The notes beneath the pieces are model-generated. The model saw only the letters and a list, made by a program, of their open reading frames with translations. It did not search any database and had not been told where the DNA came from. A DNA stretch of 64,000 nt from Bordetella genomosp. 8 (GTDB lineage: Bacteria > Pseudomonadota > Gammaproteobacteria > Burkholderiales > Burkholderiaceae_B): positions 5,580,001-5,644,000 of the forward strand of contig NZ_CP021108.1 of assembly GCF_002119685.1 (NCBI RefSeq), written 5' to 3'. Below, piece by piece: positions 47,148-57,470 of the stretch (positions are counted from its first letter, which is position 1; each line of letters begins with the position of its first letter). The translations under genes were made by a program, and so were the position numbers.

Positions 47148-48062
47148 ATGAGCAAAGAGCAGGAATACGTACAAGAACACGCCTCACTCATCAAGACCCC
47201 GAAGCAGTTGATCGTCACGGTCGTTCTGGCATTTCTAGTACCGATCATCATCATCCTGATGCTGGTCAATATGGTGGCCTCCTACGGCCGTGCCGGCGTC
47301 GGGTCCAACGCCCTGACGCCGGAATCCATCGACAAGCGGATCGCCCCGGTCGCCGGGTTCGAACTGGTCGACGCCAACGCACCCAAAGTCTTCAAGACCG
47401 GCGAACAGGTTTTTAGTTCCGTCTGTACGTCCTGCCATACGGCCGGCGTGGCTGGCGCCCCCAAGGTTGGCGATACGGCCGCCTGGGCGCCGCGCATCAA
47501 GGAAGGCCTGGAAGCGATGTTCAACATCGCCCTGCATGGCAAGGGTGCGATGCCGCCCAAGGGTGGCAATCCCTCGCTGAGCGATTACGAAGTGGAACGC
47601 GCGGTCGTCTTCATGGCGAACAAGTCCGGCGGCAACTTCAAGGAACCCGAAGCGCCCGCCCAACCGGCCGGCAATCAGGCCCAGGCCAACGCGGCGCCAG
47701 CGGCGGCTGCGCCCGCGGCGGCACCGGCGGCTGCACAGCCTGCCGCGCCGGCGCCCGCGCCACAAGCTCAAGCCCAGGCGCCTGCTGCGGCGCCCGCGGC
47801 CGCCCAGCAGGCAGCCGTGAATCCGGCGGGTGAAAAGCTTTACAAGACCACCTGCTTCGCTTGCCATGGCGCCGGGGTGGCCGGCGCGCCCAAGTTCGGC
47901 AGCAAGGCGGATTGGGACAAGTACATCCAGACCGGGATGGATACCATGGTCAAGACGGCCATCACGGGCAAGGGTGCGATGCCGCCCAAGGGTGGCGCGG
48001 CCAACGCGTCCGAAGCCGATATCCGGGCTGCCGTGGAATATATGGTGCAGGCCGCCAAGTAA
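47148..48062 (+). CDS. Membrane-anchored diheme cytochrome c5-type protein
   Basis: 304-residue c-type cytochrome. An N-terminal uncleaved hydrophobic segment (about 21-45) anchors it in the inner membrane. Two haem-binding sites, CTSCH (near 96) and CFACH (near 237), are each followed by a GAMPPKGG methionine-ligand motif, so the two domains look like a duplication. An Ala/Pro/Gln-rich linker of about 55 residues separates them. It likely passes electrons in the respiratory chain, for example towards a terminal oxidase. A Rho-independent terminator follows. Confidence 0.94.
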   Translation: MSKEQEYVQEHASLIKTPKQLIVTVVLAFLVPIIIILMLVNMVASYGRAGVGSNALTPESIDKRIAPVAGFELVDANAPKVFKTGEQVFSSVCTSCHTAGVAGAPKVGDTAAWAPRIKEGLEAMFNIALHGKGAMPPKGGNPSLSDYEVERAVVFMANKSGGNFKEPEAPAQPAGNQAQANAAPAAAAPAAAPAAAQPAAPAPAPQAQAQAPAAAPAAAQQAAVNPAGEKLYKTTCFACHGAGVAGAPKFGSKADWDKYIQTGMDTMVKTAITGKGAMPPKGGAANASEADIRAAVEYMVQAAK

Positions 48063-48161
48063 GGCACTGGCAGGCGGCACTGGCAGGCGGCAGTCATTGG
48101 CGGCAATCATCAGCGGCGATTGCAAGCCACAAACGAGCCGTTGACTCGCGCAAGCTTAACG

Positions 48162-48203
48162 ATCCCTACCCGGCGTAGTCGCCCGGTAGGGATTTGTGTT
48201 TTT
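48162..48203 (+). terminator. Rho-independent terminator after the cytochrome gene
   Basis: ATCCCTACC..GGCG (48162-48175) pairs with CGCC..GGTAGGGAT (48180-48193), with one mismatch and a four-base loop. TTGTGTTTTT follows. Position and T-tract fit termination of the diheme cytochrome transcript. Confidence 0.8.
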
Positions 48204-48443
48204 GGGCTCGGGGATAGGCAACGAAGAAAAGCGGACGGACCGCTAGAGGACTTATGATCACGATCGTGGTTAAACAGCTGCTCGCGCGTGCGGTAATGCG
48301 TGCGGCAATGCGTGCGGCAAAGGGCCGATCAGGCGGCGGGCTAGCGGTAGGCGGGTGGGGAAACGGGCAGGAAGGAAAGAGAGGGCAACACTGGAAAACA
48401 GCAATAAGACGGGCGAGGCCGAGGACGGTGCTGACGGCGCTGA
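48204..48443. other. Gene-poor convergent spacer with short tandem repeats
   Basis: Together with 48063-48161, this stretch between two convergent genes holds no convincing gene. It contains a near-triplicate of TGCGTGCGGCAA (about 48288-48320). Just after the cytochrome stop, GGCACTGGCAGGC is repeated twice in tandem (48064-48090). A 76-codon open frame from 48254 is only a product of the repeats and runs into the neighbouring gene's end. Confidence 0.5.
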
Positions 48444-49700
48444 TCAGGCAGCAAGCAACTGGTATACGACCTCGTGAACGCTGAGATCGCATTGCAGGTC
48501 AGCATCGCGATAATACGGGCGATGCATGCGCCCGCTGTCCTCCAGCTTGTAAGGCGGACGCTGGATGGGCGGCAAGGTGACGGGTTTGGCTGCGGCGTGC
48601 GGTTTCAGGTTGCCGGCGGCGCGGGGGGCGGGGGCTGATGGGGTTACCGTCATGCATTCCGAGAACAGATAGCCGCAGCCCCGCACCGCCAGCAAGGGCA
48701 GTTCGATTCCGGCGCGCCGGGCCTTGCGGCGCAGGCGCGAGACCAGGACGTCCATGCTGCGGATGTCCATGGGCTGCGTGCCATGATCTTCGCCTTCTGC
48801 GGATGGCGTGGCAGGCGTGGGTGATGTTGGTGATGTGGGTGACGCGAGACCGCGCTGGCGGCGCAGCAGTTGGCCTTCGCAGGCGGCGATGCGCATGAGA
48901 AAGCTGTTTTCGGCTGCCGTTACGAACAGGGTGCGATCGTGGGGGCAGACCAGCACACGGCAGTTCGCATCCAGACGCCATCCGCTACCGAGGCGTGCGG
49001 CGCGTGGAATGCGGGGAGGCGGCGGCTGGACAATGGAGAGCGAGGACGGTGCCGACTGCGAGGCGGCCCGGGCCCGGCGCAGCACGTCGAAGGCTTGGTC
49101 GCTGGCAGCGCGGCCGAAGTCGCTGTCATGGCGACGATCGAGATCATCTCCGTCGTCGTCATCGTCGCGATCATGGTCCCCCGCATCGTCCGCAAGTTCA
49201 GCAGGTGCGTCCGGCAGGGCGGGTGCTGGGGAGAAGCCACGTTCGGCATGGATATCGAGGCCACCGCCGAGGCCACCGCCAAGCCCACCGCCGAGGGCAC
49301 GCGCGTGTACAGGCAATTCAACGCTGAATCCACGCAGGGCCTGGCGGCCCCAGGCCAGCAGGATGGCCATCAGCTCGGCGATGTCGATGGATGCCGAGTG
49401 GCAGGCGTCCGCGCCCGCCGCCATGACATGCGTGCGCCATGCCGTATCGGCCGACGTGCCCAGCGCGATGATGATGGCCGACGGCGCGGCCAGGCGTGCG
49501 CTCTGCGCATCGCAGGCCAGGTCGTCGGAATCGCCGGTCAACACGAGCAGCGGCGCCGGCTGGGTGGCGTACAGATGCCGCAGTCCCGCCAGGCTGCCGC
49601 AAGAACGCACCGCGAAATTCCGCTTGGCGAGTTCTTCCGCCAGATTGTCTCTTACCGCGCGCGCATCCTGCAGCACGATGACGTCCAGGTAATCGATCAT
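48444..49700 (-). CDS. OmpR-like regulator with degenerate receiver domain
   Basis: 418-residue protein. Residues 1-125 resemble a receiver fold (MIDYLDVIVLQDARAVRDNL). The phospho-acceptor Asp position is Thr (LLVLTGD), the switch Lys is lost (GADACHSAS), and one of the two acidic metal ligands is Gln. A linker has GGGL repeats and an Asp-rich run (about 135-200). A winged-helix domain (about 235-355; TAAENSFLMRIAACEG, LVSRLRRKARRAG, AVRGCGYLF) is interrupted by a Ser/Pro/Thr insert, and a 60-residue tail follows. GGAGGA before ATG 49700 fixes the start. It is probably phosphorylation-independent; targets are unknown. Confidence 0.82.
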   Translation of the reverse strand: MIDYLDVIVLQDARAVRDNLAEELAKRNFAVRSCGSLAGLRHLYATQPAPLLVLTGDSDDLACDAQSARLAAPSAIIIALGTSADTAWRTHVMAAGADACHSASIDIAELMAILLAWGRQALRGFSVELPVHARALGGGLGGGLGGGLDIHAERGFSPAPALPDAPAELADDAGDHDRDDDDDGDDLDRRHDSDFGRAASDQAFDVLRRARAASQSAPSSLSIVQPPPPRIPRAARLGSGWRLDANCRVLVCPHDRTLFVTAAENSFLMRIAACEGQLLRRQRGLASPTSPTSPTPATPSAEGEDHGTQPMDIRSMDVLVSRLRRKARRAGIELPLLAVRGCGYLFSECMTVTPSAPAPRAAGNLKPHAAAKPVTLPPIQRPPYKLEDSGRMHRPYYRDADLQCDLSVHEVVYQLLAA

Positions 49701-49783
49701 GTTTTTCCTCCTGCAAACGACAAAACCACGAATGTGATTCATATAAACACCAACGTGGCATCCGTGCAAGCTTCAATCGTCTC

Positions 49784-50251
49784 GTGAAGAAATTTTCAGA
49801 CCGTTTGAGGCACGCCCGCGCCCTGCGCGGCTACACCCAGGCCGAATTGGCGCGCCTGGCGGGCTTGTCGCAAAGCGCGGTGGCCAGCTACGAAAGCGGT
49901 GAACGCAAATCCAGCCGCGGTCTGTTCAAGCTGGCGGCAGCGCTGCGGATAGAGGCGCAGTGGCTGGACACTGGCAAGGGCCCGATGGAGCGTCCCGCGG
50001 ACCTTTACGCCAACGCCAATGCCACGGCCGGCCAGCGCTACGCATTGATGGAGGACGGCGCGCAAGCGTCGTTCGGGCTGTCCGGCAAGGACCTGGAGTG
50101 GCCCTTCCCCAACATTCCGCGCGGCCGCTACGAAGGCCTGGCCACGCGCGACAAGCGGCACCTGGAAAATATGGTCGCCGCCTTCATCGACGCCTGCCTC
50201 AGCAACTACACGCTCTCCAAGCCCAAGCCCCGGACGCGACGCGGCGACTGA
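49784..50251 (+). CDS. XRE-family HTH regulator
   Basis: 155-residue protein. It has an N-terminal XRE HTH (FSDRLRHARALRGYTQAELARLAGLSQSAVASYESG, about 5-60) followed by a region found in phage-repressor-like regulators (IEAQWLDTGKGPM) but no peptidase domain. It starts with GTG. It is divergent from the degenerate-receiver regulator with 83 bases between them, where a GAATGTGATTC inverted repeat (49730-49740) may be an operator. A strong terminator follows. Confidence 0.88.
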   Translation: MKKFSDRLRHARALRGYTQAELARLAGLSQSAVASYESGERKSSRGLFKLAAALRIEAQWLDTGKGPMERPADLYANANATAGQRYALMEDGAQASFGLSGKDLEWPFPNIPRGRYEGLATRDKRHLENMVAAFIDACLSNYTLSKPKPRTRRGD

Positions 50252-50270
50252 TCCCGCCGCTCGGTCCGCA

Positions 50271-50306
50271 AAAAGCAAAGCGCCCCATTCGGGGCGCTTT
50301 GCTTTT
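50271..50306. terminator. Strong bidirectional terminator hairpin
   Basis: A 16-base-pair stem: AAAAGCAAAGCGCCCC (50271-50286), loop ATTC, GGGGCGCTTTGCTTTT (50291-50306). The A/T-rich base gives a T-run on either strand. It can terminate both the XRE gene and the convergent lipoprotein gene. Confidence 0.92.
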
Positions 50307-50319
50307 CCAGCTTTATGCG

Positions 50320-50973
50320 TCAGCGAGCCGGAGCGGCGGTGCCGGAAGCCGGCGCGGCGCGATCCGAAGCGGGCGGCACGGCCGACCCGCCATTGGCCGG
50401 GGACGCGGGCGGGCGCGCACCGGCCGCGGGGGCGTCGCCGCGCACGCGGGCGGCGATCTCGGTCGCGGTCTGCGCCGAGTCCACGCCGAAGGCGAGCACG
50501 CCGCGGTTCAGGGGTTCGGCGATACGGGGCGCCGCCACCAGTTGTCCGTTGATGACCAGCACCAGCAGCTTGCCGACGTTTTGCGAGCTGACCTGCGCCA
50601 GCTTGCGCGCGCCTTCCGGGCTGAAGCGCAGGCCGACGAAGTTCTGGCCCTGGCGATCTACCAGCGCGGCGGCTTCGGTCAGATCGGCGCGCGACAGGAC
50701 GGGCTGGCGCTGCACATAGACGGTGGCGTCGCTGAGCTTGACTTCCATCAGGTCCGGGGCGGACTCGGTCTGCGCGATATAGAAGCCGACGGAGGACGCC
50801 GCGGGCGGGGTCGACGGCGCCGGCGTGCCGGGCGTGGCGGCGGGCGCGGTCGTGCTGGCGCCATTGGCGGGCGCGGATCCTGTACCGCTCTTGTTGCCCG
50901 GCGTCTGGCAGCCCGCCAGGAGGATCGTAGCCATCAATACCACTGGTGCGATCTTACGGAAGCTGATGTGCAT
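50320..50973 (-). CDS. Lipoprotein with a SecDF P1 head-like domain
   Basis: 217-residue lipoprotein. The signal starts MHISFRKIAPVVLMATILLAGCQ with lipobox LLAGC. AAAGGA precedes this ATG. A Thr/Ala/Pro-rich linker is followed by a domain (about 85-180) with the pattern of the periplasmic head of SecD: VGLRFSPEGARKLAQVSSQNVGKLLVLVINGQLVAAPRI. No SecD membrane domain is present. A Pro/Ala-rich tail ends the protein. The stand-alone role of this domain is unknown. Confidence 0.85.
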   Translation of the reverse strand: MHISFRKIAPVVLMATILLAGCQTPGNKSGTGSAPANGASTTAPAATPGTPAPSTPPAASSVGFYIAQTESAPDLMEVKLSDATVYVQRQPVLSRADLTEAAALVDRQGQNFVGLRFSPEGARKLAQVSSQNVGKLLVLVINGQLVAAPRIAEPLNRGVLAFGVDSAQTATEIAARVRGDAPAAGARPPASPANGGSAVPPASDRAAPASGTAAPAR

Positions 50974-51076
50974 AACAGGTTTTCCTTTGGTGGTCGTTGC
51001 AAAAAAAGTGTACAGGGCGGGCAAGGCACAACACCGCGCAGACTGCTTCCAGATGTAATGGCTTTGCCATGTCTTC

Positions 51077-51082
51077 TATACT
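51077..51082 (+). promoter_or_regulatory. Candidate -10 box for thiC
   Basis: TATACT at 51077-51082 would place the transcription start a few bases before the TPP riboswitch. The -35 region is not clear. Confidence 0.45.
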
Positions 51083-51090
51083 GTCGCATG

Positions 51091-53186
<2,096 letters not shown>

Positions 53187-53232
53187 CGCGGTGGCCGGTC
53201 GCGCGGAGACCGGCCGCTTGCCTGGACGTCGG

Positions 53233-53261
53233 CGCGCCGGACATGGACCGGCGCGTCTTTT
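53233..53261 (+). terminator. Rho-independent terminator after thiC
   Basis: CGCGCCGG (53233-53240) pairs with CCGGCGCG (53248-53255), followed by TCTTTT. Another hairpin GGCCGGTC/GACCGGCC (53193-53215) lies immediately after the stop codon. Together they end the thiC transcript. Confidence 0.8.
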
Positions 53262-53321
53262 ATGTACTGGCGGCCTTGCCTGGCCGCCCGGCCGCCGCGC
53301 CGGCCGTCGATGGACGATGCG

Positions 53322-54167
53322 ATGAGCTTATTGAAACGCCTGTTGACCCCGCGCACCTCGCGCACGCTGGACGCGGCGCAGTTTGCCCAGGCCTATGCCG
53401 AGGCGGCGCGCACGCGCTTTCCCAAGGACGGCGTCAGCGTCGAGCCTGACGTGGCTGGCGAGGCCGTCCAGGTGCGCTGGTCGCTGCCCGGCGGTGCGCA
53501 GGTGACGCAGTCGCTGGGCAATGCCTATACGGCCTATACCAAGGCGCCGGCCGATCTGGATGCCATCCTGGCGGCGCACCTCGACGCCGCCCCGGCGGCC
53601 GCCAAGCCGGATGCCGCCAGCCGCCGCGCCGCCATCCTGCCGGTCGTCAAGACCCGGATGTGGCTGACTGCCAGCACGCGCCAGCTCCAGTCAGCGGGCG
53701 CTGGAGACGGCGATCGTTTCGTCGCCGAGCCCTTGACGGACGATCTGATGACGGTCTACGTGGAAGACCGTCCCGACGCGATGAGCTATGTCGCGCCGGA
53801 TCACCTGGCGGACCTGGACGTGGCGCGCGACGCGTTGATGCCCCTGGCGCGGGAAAACCTGCGGCGCCTGCTGCCGCAGCTGACCATCGAAGGCGACGAA
53901 GGCTGCTACGGGGTGCGCCTGGACGGCAACTACGACGCGAGCCTGGTGTTCCTGACCGAGGAATGGCGCGACCGCGTGCAGATCGACGGCGAACCGGTGG
54001 TGGCGATACCGGCGCGCGAGGAACTGCTGGTATGCGGTTCGAACGATCGCCACGGCCAGAACCGTATCCGCAACATCGCGGCCCACATCATGGCGCGCTC
54101 GCCCTATGGCTTGTCGGCCTTGCTCTACGTCTGGCGCGACGGCGTGCTGACCCGTTACGAGGACTGA
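53322..54167 (+). CDS. DUF1444-family protein
   Basis: 281-residue cytoplasmic protein of the DUF1444 (YtpQ-like) family: LPVVKTRMWL, VAEPLTDDLMTVYVEDRPDAMSYV and DGNYDASLVFL. The function of the family is unknown. The start MSLLKRLLTPR is chosen because an earlier start would lie in or beside the thiC terminator; 53310 is an alternative. Neither has a clear Shine-Dalgarno. It is convergent with the next gene and overlaps it by 13 bases. Confidence 0.85.
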   Translation: MSLLKRLLTPRTSRTLDAAQFAQAYAEAARTRFPKDGVSVEPDVAGEAVQVRWSLPGGAQVTQSLGNAYTAYTKAPADLDAILAAHLDAAPAAAKPDAASRRAAILPVVKTRMWLTASTRQLQSAGAGDGDRFVAEPLTDDLMTVYVEDRPDAMSYVAPDHLADLDVARDALMPLARENLRRLLPQLTIEGDEGCYGVRLDGNYDASLVFLTEEWRDRVQIDGEPVVAIPAREELLVCGSNDRHGQNRIRNIAAHIMARSPYGLSALLYVWRDGVLTRYED

Positions 54168-54991
54168 TCCGGCGCCTCGGCCAGCAACATGATCAGTTTC
54201 AGGTCGGCGTGCGTCGCCAGCCTGAAGGTCACCTGCTGGAAGCGCAGCAGCCCAAGGCGGGGATGCTGGAATTCGCGCAGGCCGCCTTCGCGCTCGACCA
54301 CCGCGTGGCGCGTCCACCAATGCTCGAAGGCAGGGCTGTCCCGCAACAGCGGGTCCAGCAGATCGCGTACGTCCTGTTCATCCAGGTGCGGGCCGGCGTC
54401 GTGGCGAAATTCGGCGACGGCGCGGCGCGCGCGTTGCTCCCAATCCACCACCAGACCGCGGGCCGCCGGGTCCAGGAAGATATAGCGCAACAGATTGGGC
54501 GCCGGGTCGACCACAGGCCAGTTGTCGAACAGATCGCGCATGGCTTCGTTGTAGGCCATGACGTTCCAGGCGCGGTCCAGCACATAGGCGGGCGCATCGA
54601 TGGCGTCCACACAGGCCGCCAGGATGCCTGACACGCCGGACGGTTCGTCGCGGGGATGCTGTGGATCGGCGCATTCCGCCAGCTCGAACAGGTAGGTGCG
54701 TTCGGCGCGCGCCAGTTGCAGGACGCTGGCGATACGTGCCCAGACGGCGGGCGACACCGATACCTCCCGGCCCTGTTCTATCCAGGTGTACCAGGTCACG
54801 CTGATGCCGCAGAGCTGGGCGACCTCTTCCCGCCGCAGGCCGGGCGTGCGTCGACGCAGGCCGGCGGGCAGGCCGGCCATCTGCGGCGTGATGCGCGCCC
54901 GCGCATTGCGGACGAAGTCGCCCAGGGTGCGGCGGCGCAGCGTGGCGCCTTCGGCGGCCGTGACGGAATGGGCAAGGGTGGCGGGCGTCAT
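54155..54991 (-). CDS. MmyB-type HTH transcriptional regulator
   Basis: 278-residue regulator. An N-terminal XRE-like HTH (LGDFVRNARARITP, GLRREEVAQLCGISVTWYTWIEQGR, about 20-90) is followed by a MmyB-like ligand-binding domain (PAYVLDRAWNVMAYNEAMRDLF, NLLRYIFLDPAARGLVVDWE). The start at 54991 (MTPATLAHS) is set by homology; the Shine-Dalgarno is weak. The longer open frame upstream overlaps the RraA gene and is not coding here. The ligand, perhaps a fatty acid in this family, is not known. No dedicated target neighbour is obvious. Confidence 0.9.
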   Translation of the reverse strand: MTPATLAHSVTAAEGATLRRRTLGDFVRNARARITPQMAGLPAGLRRRTPGLRREEVAQLCGISVTWYTWIEQGREVSVSPAVWARIASVLQLARAERTYLFELAECADPQHPRDEPSGVSGILAACVDAIDAPAYVLDRAWNVMAYNEAMRDLFDNWPVVDPAPNLLRYIFLDPAARGLVVDWEQRARRAVAEFRHDAGPHLDEQDVRDLLDPLLRDSPAFEHWWTRHAVVEREGGLREFQHPRLGLLRFQQVTFRLATHADLKLIMLLAEAPDQSS

Positions 54992-55059
54992 ACCAGGATA
55001 AACAAGGACAGGTACCTGTATCGAACGCCCTATCTTACCCGGGCACCGGCCCGGTCGGC

Positions 55060-55725
55060 TCAGTACTTCGGGCTCTGCAGGTCGTGATAACGGTACTTCT
55101 TGCGCGCTTCGTCCATGCGCATGCCGCCACGGATGGCATCGCGCAGCTGCTTTTCCTGGCTGGCGATGTGCTCGGCCACGTCCAGCAGCTCGGCCTCGCG
55201 CACCTTGGGCAGGACCACCACGCCGTCGGCATCGCCGCGCAGGATGTCTCCCGGGTTGACCACCACGCCGCCGATGATGACGGGGACTTCCAGCGCCTTG
55301 AGCTGGATGCGACCCTTGCCGGTACGCATCCACGTGTCGTGGCTGAAAATCGGGTATCCCAGTTCGCGGCACAGGGCGACGTCGCGGTTGTTGCCGTCGA
55401 TCACCGTGCCGGCCATGCCGCGATGATGCGCCAGCTCGGTCAGGATATTGCCCCACGTACCCATCTCGTCGCGGCCGCGGTTATCGATCACGATGACGCG
55501 CCCGGGCGGCACGTCGTCCATGTATTCGCCGACGTTGCCGGTTTCGATGGTGGTGGGCTCATACAGCACGGTATAGGCGCGACCGGTCAGCCGGAATGAC
55601 GGATCGCAGGGCTTGATCTTGTAGCACTGCCCCACGATGCCCAGGCGATCCAGCGCATCGCTCAAGGCGCCGCAGTCCAGCCTGGAGGCCCGTACGACAT
55701 TGGCGTCGTTGGTATCGATATTCAT
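55060..55725 (-). CDS. RraA/HMG aldolase-family protein
   Basis: 221-residue protein of the RraA-like/4-hydroxy-4-methyl-2-oxoglutarate aldolase family. It has the family regions ALSDALDRLGIVG, RGRDEMGTWGNILTELAHHRG and TVIDGNNRDVALCRELGYPIF, including the substrate-binding Arg-Asp pair. Members cleave oxo acids or bind RNase E; genomic context favours an enzyme. It is 26 bases after a Bug receptor gene, so both probably belong to one catabolic unit. GGGAG precedes the ATG. Confidence 0.9.
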   Translation of the reverse strand: MNIDTNDANVVRASRLDCGALSDALDRLGIVGQCYKIKPCDPSFRLTGRAYTVLYEPTTIETGNVGEYMDDVPPGRVIVIDNRGRDEMGTWGNILTELAHHRGMAGTVIDGNNRDVALCRELGYPIFSHDTWMRTGKGRIQLKALEVPVIIGGVVVNPGDILRGDADGVVVLPKVREAELLDVAEHIASQEKQLRDAIRGGMRMDEARKKYRYHDLQSPKY

Positions 55726-55751
55726 GCATGACTCCCTGGGCGTCTCGCCCG

Positions 55752-56729
55752 CTATTCAATGGTGATGTTGGCTTTACGGATGACCGGTTGCCAGTAATCG
55801 ATGTCCTTGCGGACCTGCTGGTCCAGCCCAGGAGGGTTCAGATACCAGGCTGAGACGCCGGCGGCCGCCAGCGCGTCCTTGACCTTGTCGGTCTGCAGCG
55901 ACTTCCGGGCGGCTTCGCTCAGCGTCGCGACCACGTCCGCGGGCGTGCCGGCGGGGGCGAACAACGCCACCCACGCTTCCAGCTCGAAGCCCGGGAAGCC
56001 GGCCTCGGCGGTGGTCGGCACGTCGGGCAGCATGGGGATGCGCGACTTGGCCGCGACGGCCAGCGGGCGCAGCCGGCCGGTCGTGACGAAACCGGCCAGC
56101 GAAGGCGGCGTGGCCACGGTCATCTGCACATTGCCGCTCAGCACGTCCTGGATGGCCGGACCGGCGCCCTTGTAGGGGACGTGCGTGATCTGCACGCCGG
56201 TGCGCTGCTTGAACAGCTCCATCCCGATATGGGGCACGGATCCGTTGCCGGAGGTCGCGTAGTTCAGCTCGCCAGGATGCGCCTTGGCATAGTCGACCAG
56301 TTCCTGCAGCGTCTTGACCGGCAGCTTGGGATTGACCGCGATGACGTGCGGCGAGGACACCAGCATGGCGACCGGCGCGAAATCCTTGACGGGATCCCAG
56401 TCCAGCTTGTGGAACATGACCGGGTTGCCCACATGGAACATGGAGTAGCCCGCCAGCATCGTATAGCCGTCGGGCGCCGAGCGGGCCACGAAGGACGCCG
56501 CGATATTGCCGCTGGCGCCAGGGCGGTTTTCGACGACGATGGGCTGTTTCAGCATTTCTGCCATCGGCGGCGTAATTATGCGGACGACCTGATCGATAAT
56601 GCCGCCCGGGGGCACCGGCACGACGATGCGGATCGGACGCTCGGGAAAGGCCGCGTAAGCGGCCGTACATACCAGGCTGCCTAGTAATGCCGCAGCGGCG
56701 GCCACGGCCGTCGTCAGGACGCGTCTCAT
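55752..56729 (-). CDS. Bug/TctC-family periplasmic solute-binding protein
   Basis: 325-residue Bug receptor: signal peptide ending AAYAAF, then PIRIVVPVPPGGIIDQVVRI, QPIVVENRPGASGNIAAS, PDGYTMLAGYSMF and TSGNGSVPHIGMELF. GAGGAG precedes the ATG. It is paired with the RraA-family gene downstream and divergent from a GntR-type regulator only 42 bases away, a common layout for carboxylate uptake and catabolism. Confidence 0.95.
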   Translation of the reverse strand: MRRVLTTAVAAAAALLGSLVCTAAYAAFPERPIRIVVPVPPGGIIDQVVRIITPPMAEMLKQPIVVENRPGASGNIAASFVARSAPDGYTMLAGYSMFHVGNPVMFHKLDWDPVKDFAPVAMLVSSPHVIAVNPKLPVKTLQELVDYAKAHPGELNYATSGNGSVPHIGMELFKQRTGVQITHVPYKGAGPAIQDVLSGNVQMTVATPPSLAGFVTTGRLRPLAVAAKSRIPMLPDVPTTAEAGFPGFELEAWVALFAPAGTPADVVATLSEAARKSLQTDKVKDALAAAGVSAWYLNPPGLDQQVRKDIDYWQPVIRKANITIE

Positions 56730-56771
56730 CTTGTCTCCTCGTTAGTAATAATTTATGCGTTTGTTGTAATT

Positions 56772-57470
56772 ATGAAGGCCGAAGATAAAATTATCAATAT
56801 GGAGCAAACCCATAGCCGCGCGGTCAATACCCCGGAGCGCATCCGTGCGCTGATCGAGCGCGATATCGCCGAAGGTGTCCTGCGCCCCGGCGTGCCGCTG
56901 GACGAAAAAGCCCTGGCGGCCCGATTCGAGGTATCCCGCACCCCGATCAGGGAAGCCCTGCTGATGCTGGCCGCGCGTAAACTGGTGGCCATCGTTCCGC
57001 GCGCCGGGACCTTCGTCTACAAGCCGGACGCGGCCGAACTGATCGCGCTGCTGGAATACCTGGGTGAATTGGAAGGCGTGGCGGCGCGGCTGGCCGCGCA
57101 GCGCATGAGCGCGGCGCAGCGTGATGAATTGGGCGCGCTGCACGAGCGGGCGTCCGCCCAGGCGGGCGACAATGACCGGCCGGGCTACGAGGAGACCAAC
57201 CTGGCCTTGCATCAACTGATCTATGCCGGCAGCGGCAATACCATCGTGCGCGACGAAATCGAGGACGCGCGGCTGCGGCTGGCGAATTTCCGCCGCAATG
57301 TCTTCGATCAGCCGGGGCGGCTGCGCGTGTCCTGCGCGGAACACGACGCCGTCGTGCGGGCGATACGGGCTGGCGATGGCGAGGCCGCCGCGCAGGCGAT
57401 GCGGGATCACATCATAGGCAAGGGCAAGGCCTTCGCCGACCTGGTGCTGGGCCCGGGCCCCCGCCCATGA
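56772..57470 (+). CDS. GntR-family (FCD) transcriptional regulator
   Basis: 232-residue regulator. The winged HTH reads LDEKALAARFEVSRTPIREALLML (about 43-66). The C-terminal FCD domain has the metal-binding His residues in LALHQLIYAG and EHDAVVRAIRAGD...MRDHI. Two starts are possible, 56772 and 56799, neither with a Shine-Dalgarno; a GATAA-AA-TTATC inverted repeat (56784-56795) lies between them and could be its operator if the second start is used. It is divergent from the Bug/RraA pair and overlaps the DMT gene by four bases. Confidence 0.92.
   Translation: MKAEDKIINMEQTHSRAVNTPERIRALIERDIAEGVLRPGVPLDEKALAARFEVSRTPIREALLMLAARKLVAIVPRAGTFVYKPDAAELIALLEYLGELEGVAARLAAQRMSAAQRDELGALHERASAQAGDNDRPGYEETNLALHQLIYAGSGNTIVRDEIEDARLRLANFRRNVFDQPGRLRVSCAEHDAVVRAIRAGDGEAAAQAMRDHIIGKGKAFADLVLGPGPRP

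Noticed and set aside
48254..48484. 76-codon open frame MITIVVKQLLARAV
   Set aside because: It consists mainly of translated DNA repeats, has no family similarity and overlaps the end of the convergent regulator gene.
54992..55456. Upstream extension of the MmyB-type regulator frame to 433 residues
   Set aside because: This part lies antisense-free but in another frame over the RraA gene, shows low-complexity Arg/Gly-rich sequence, and has no similarity to the regulator family.
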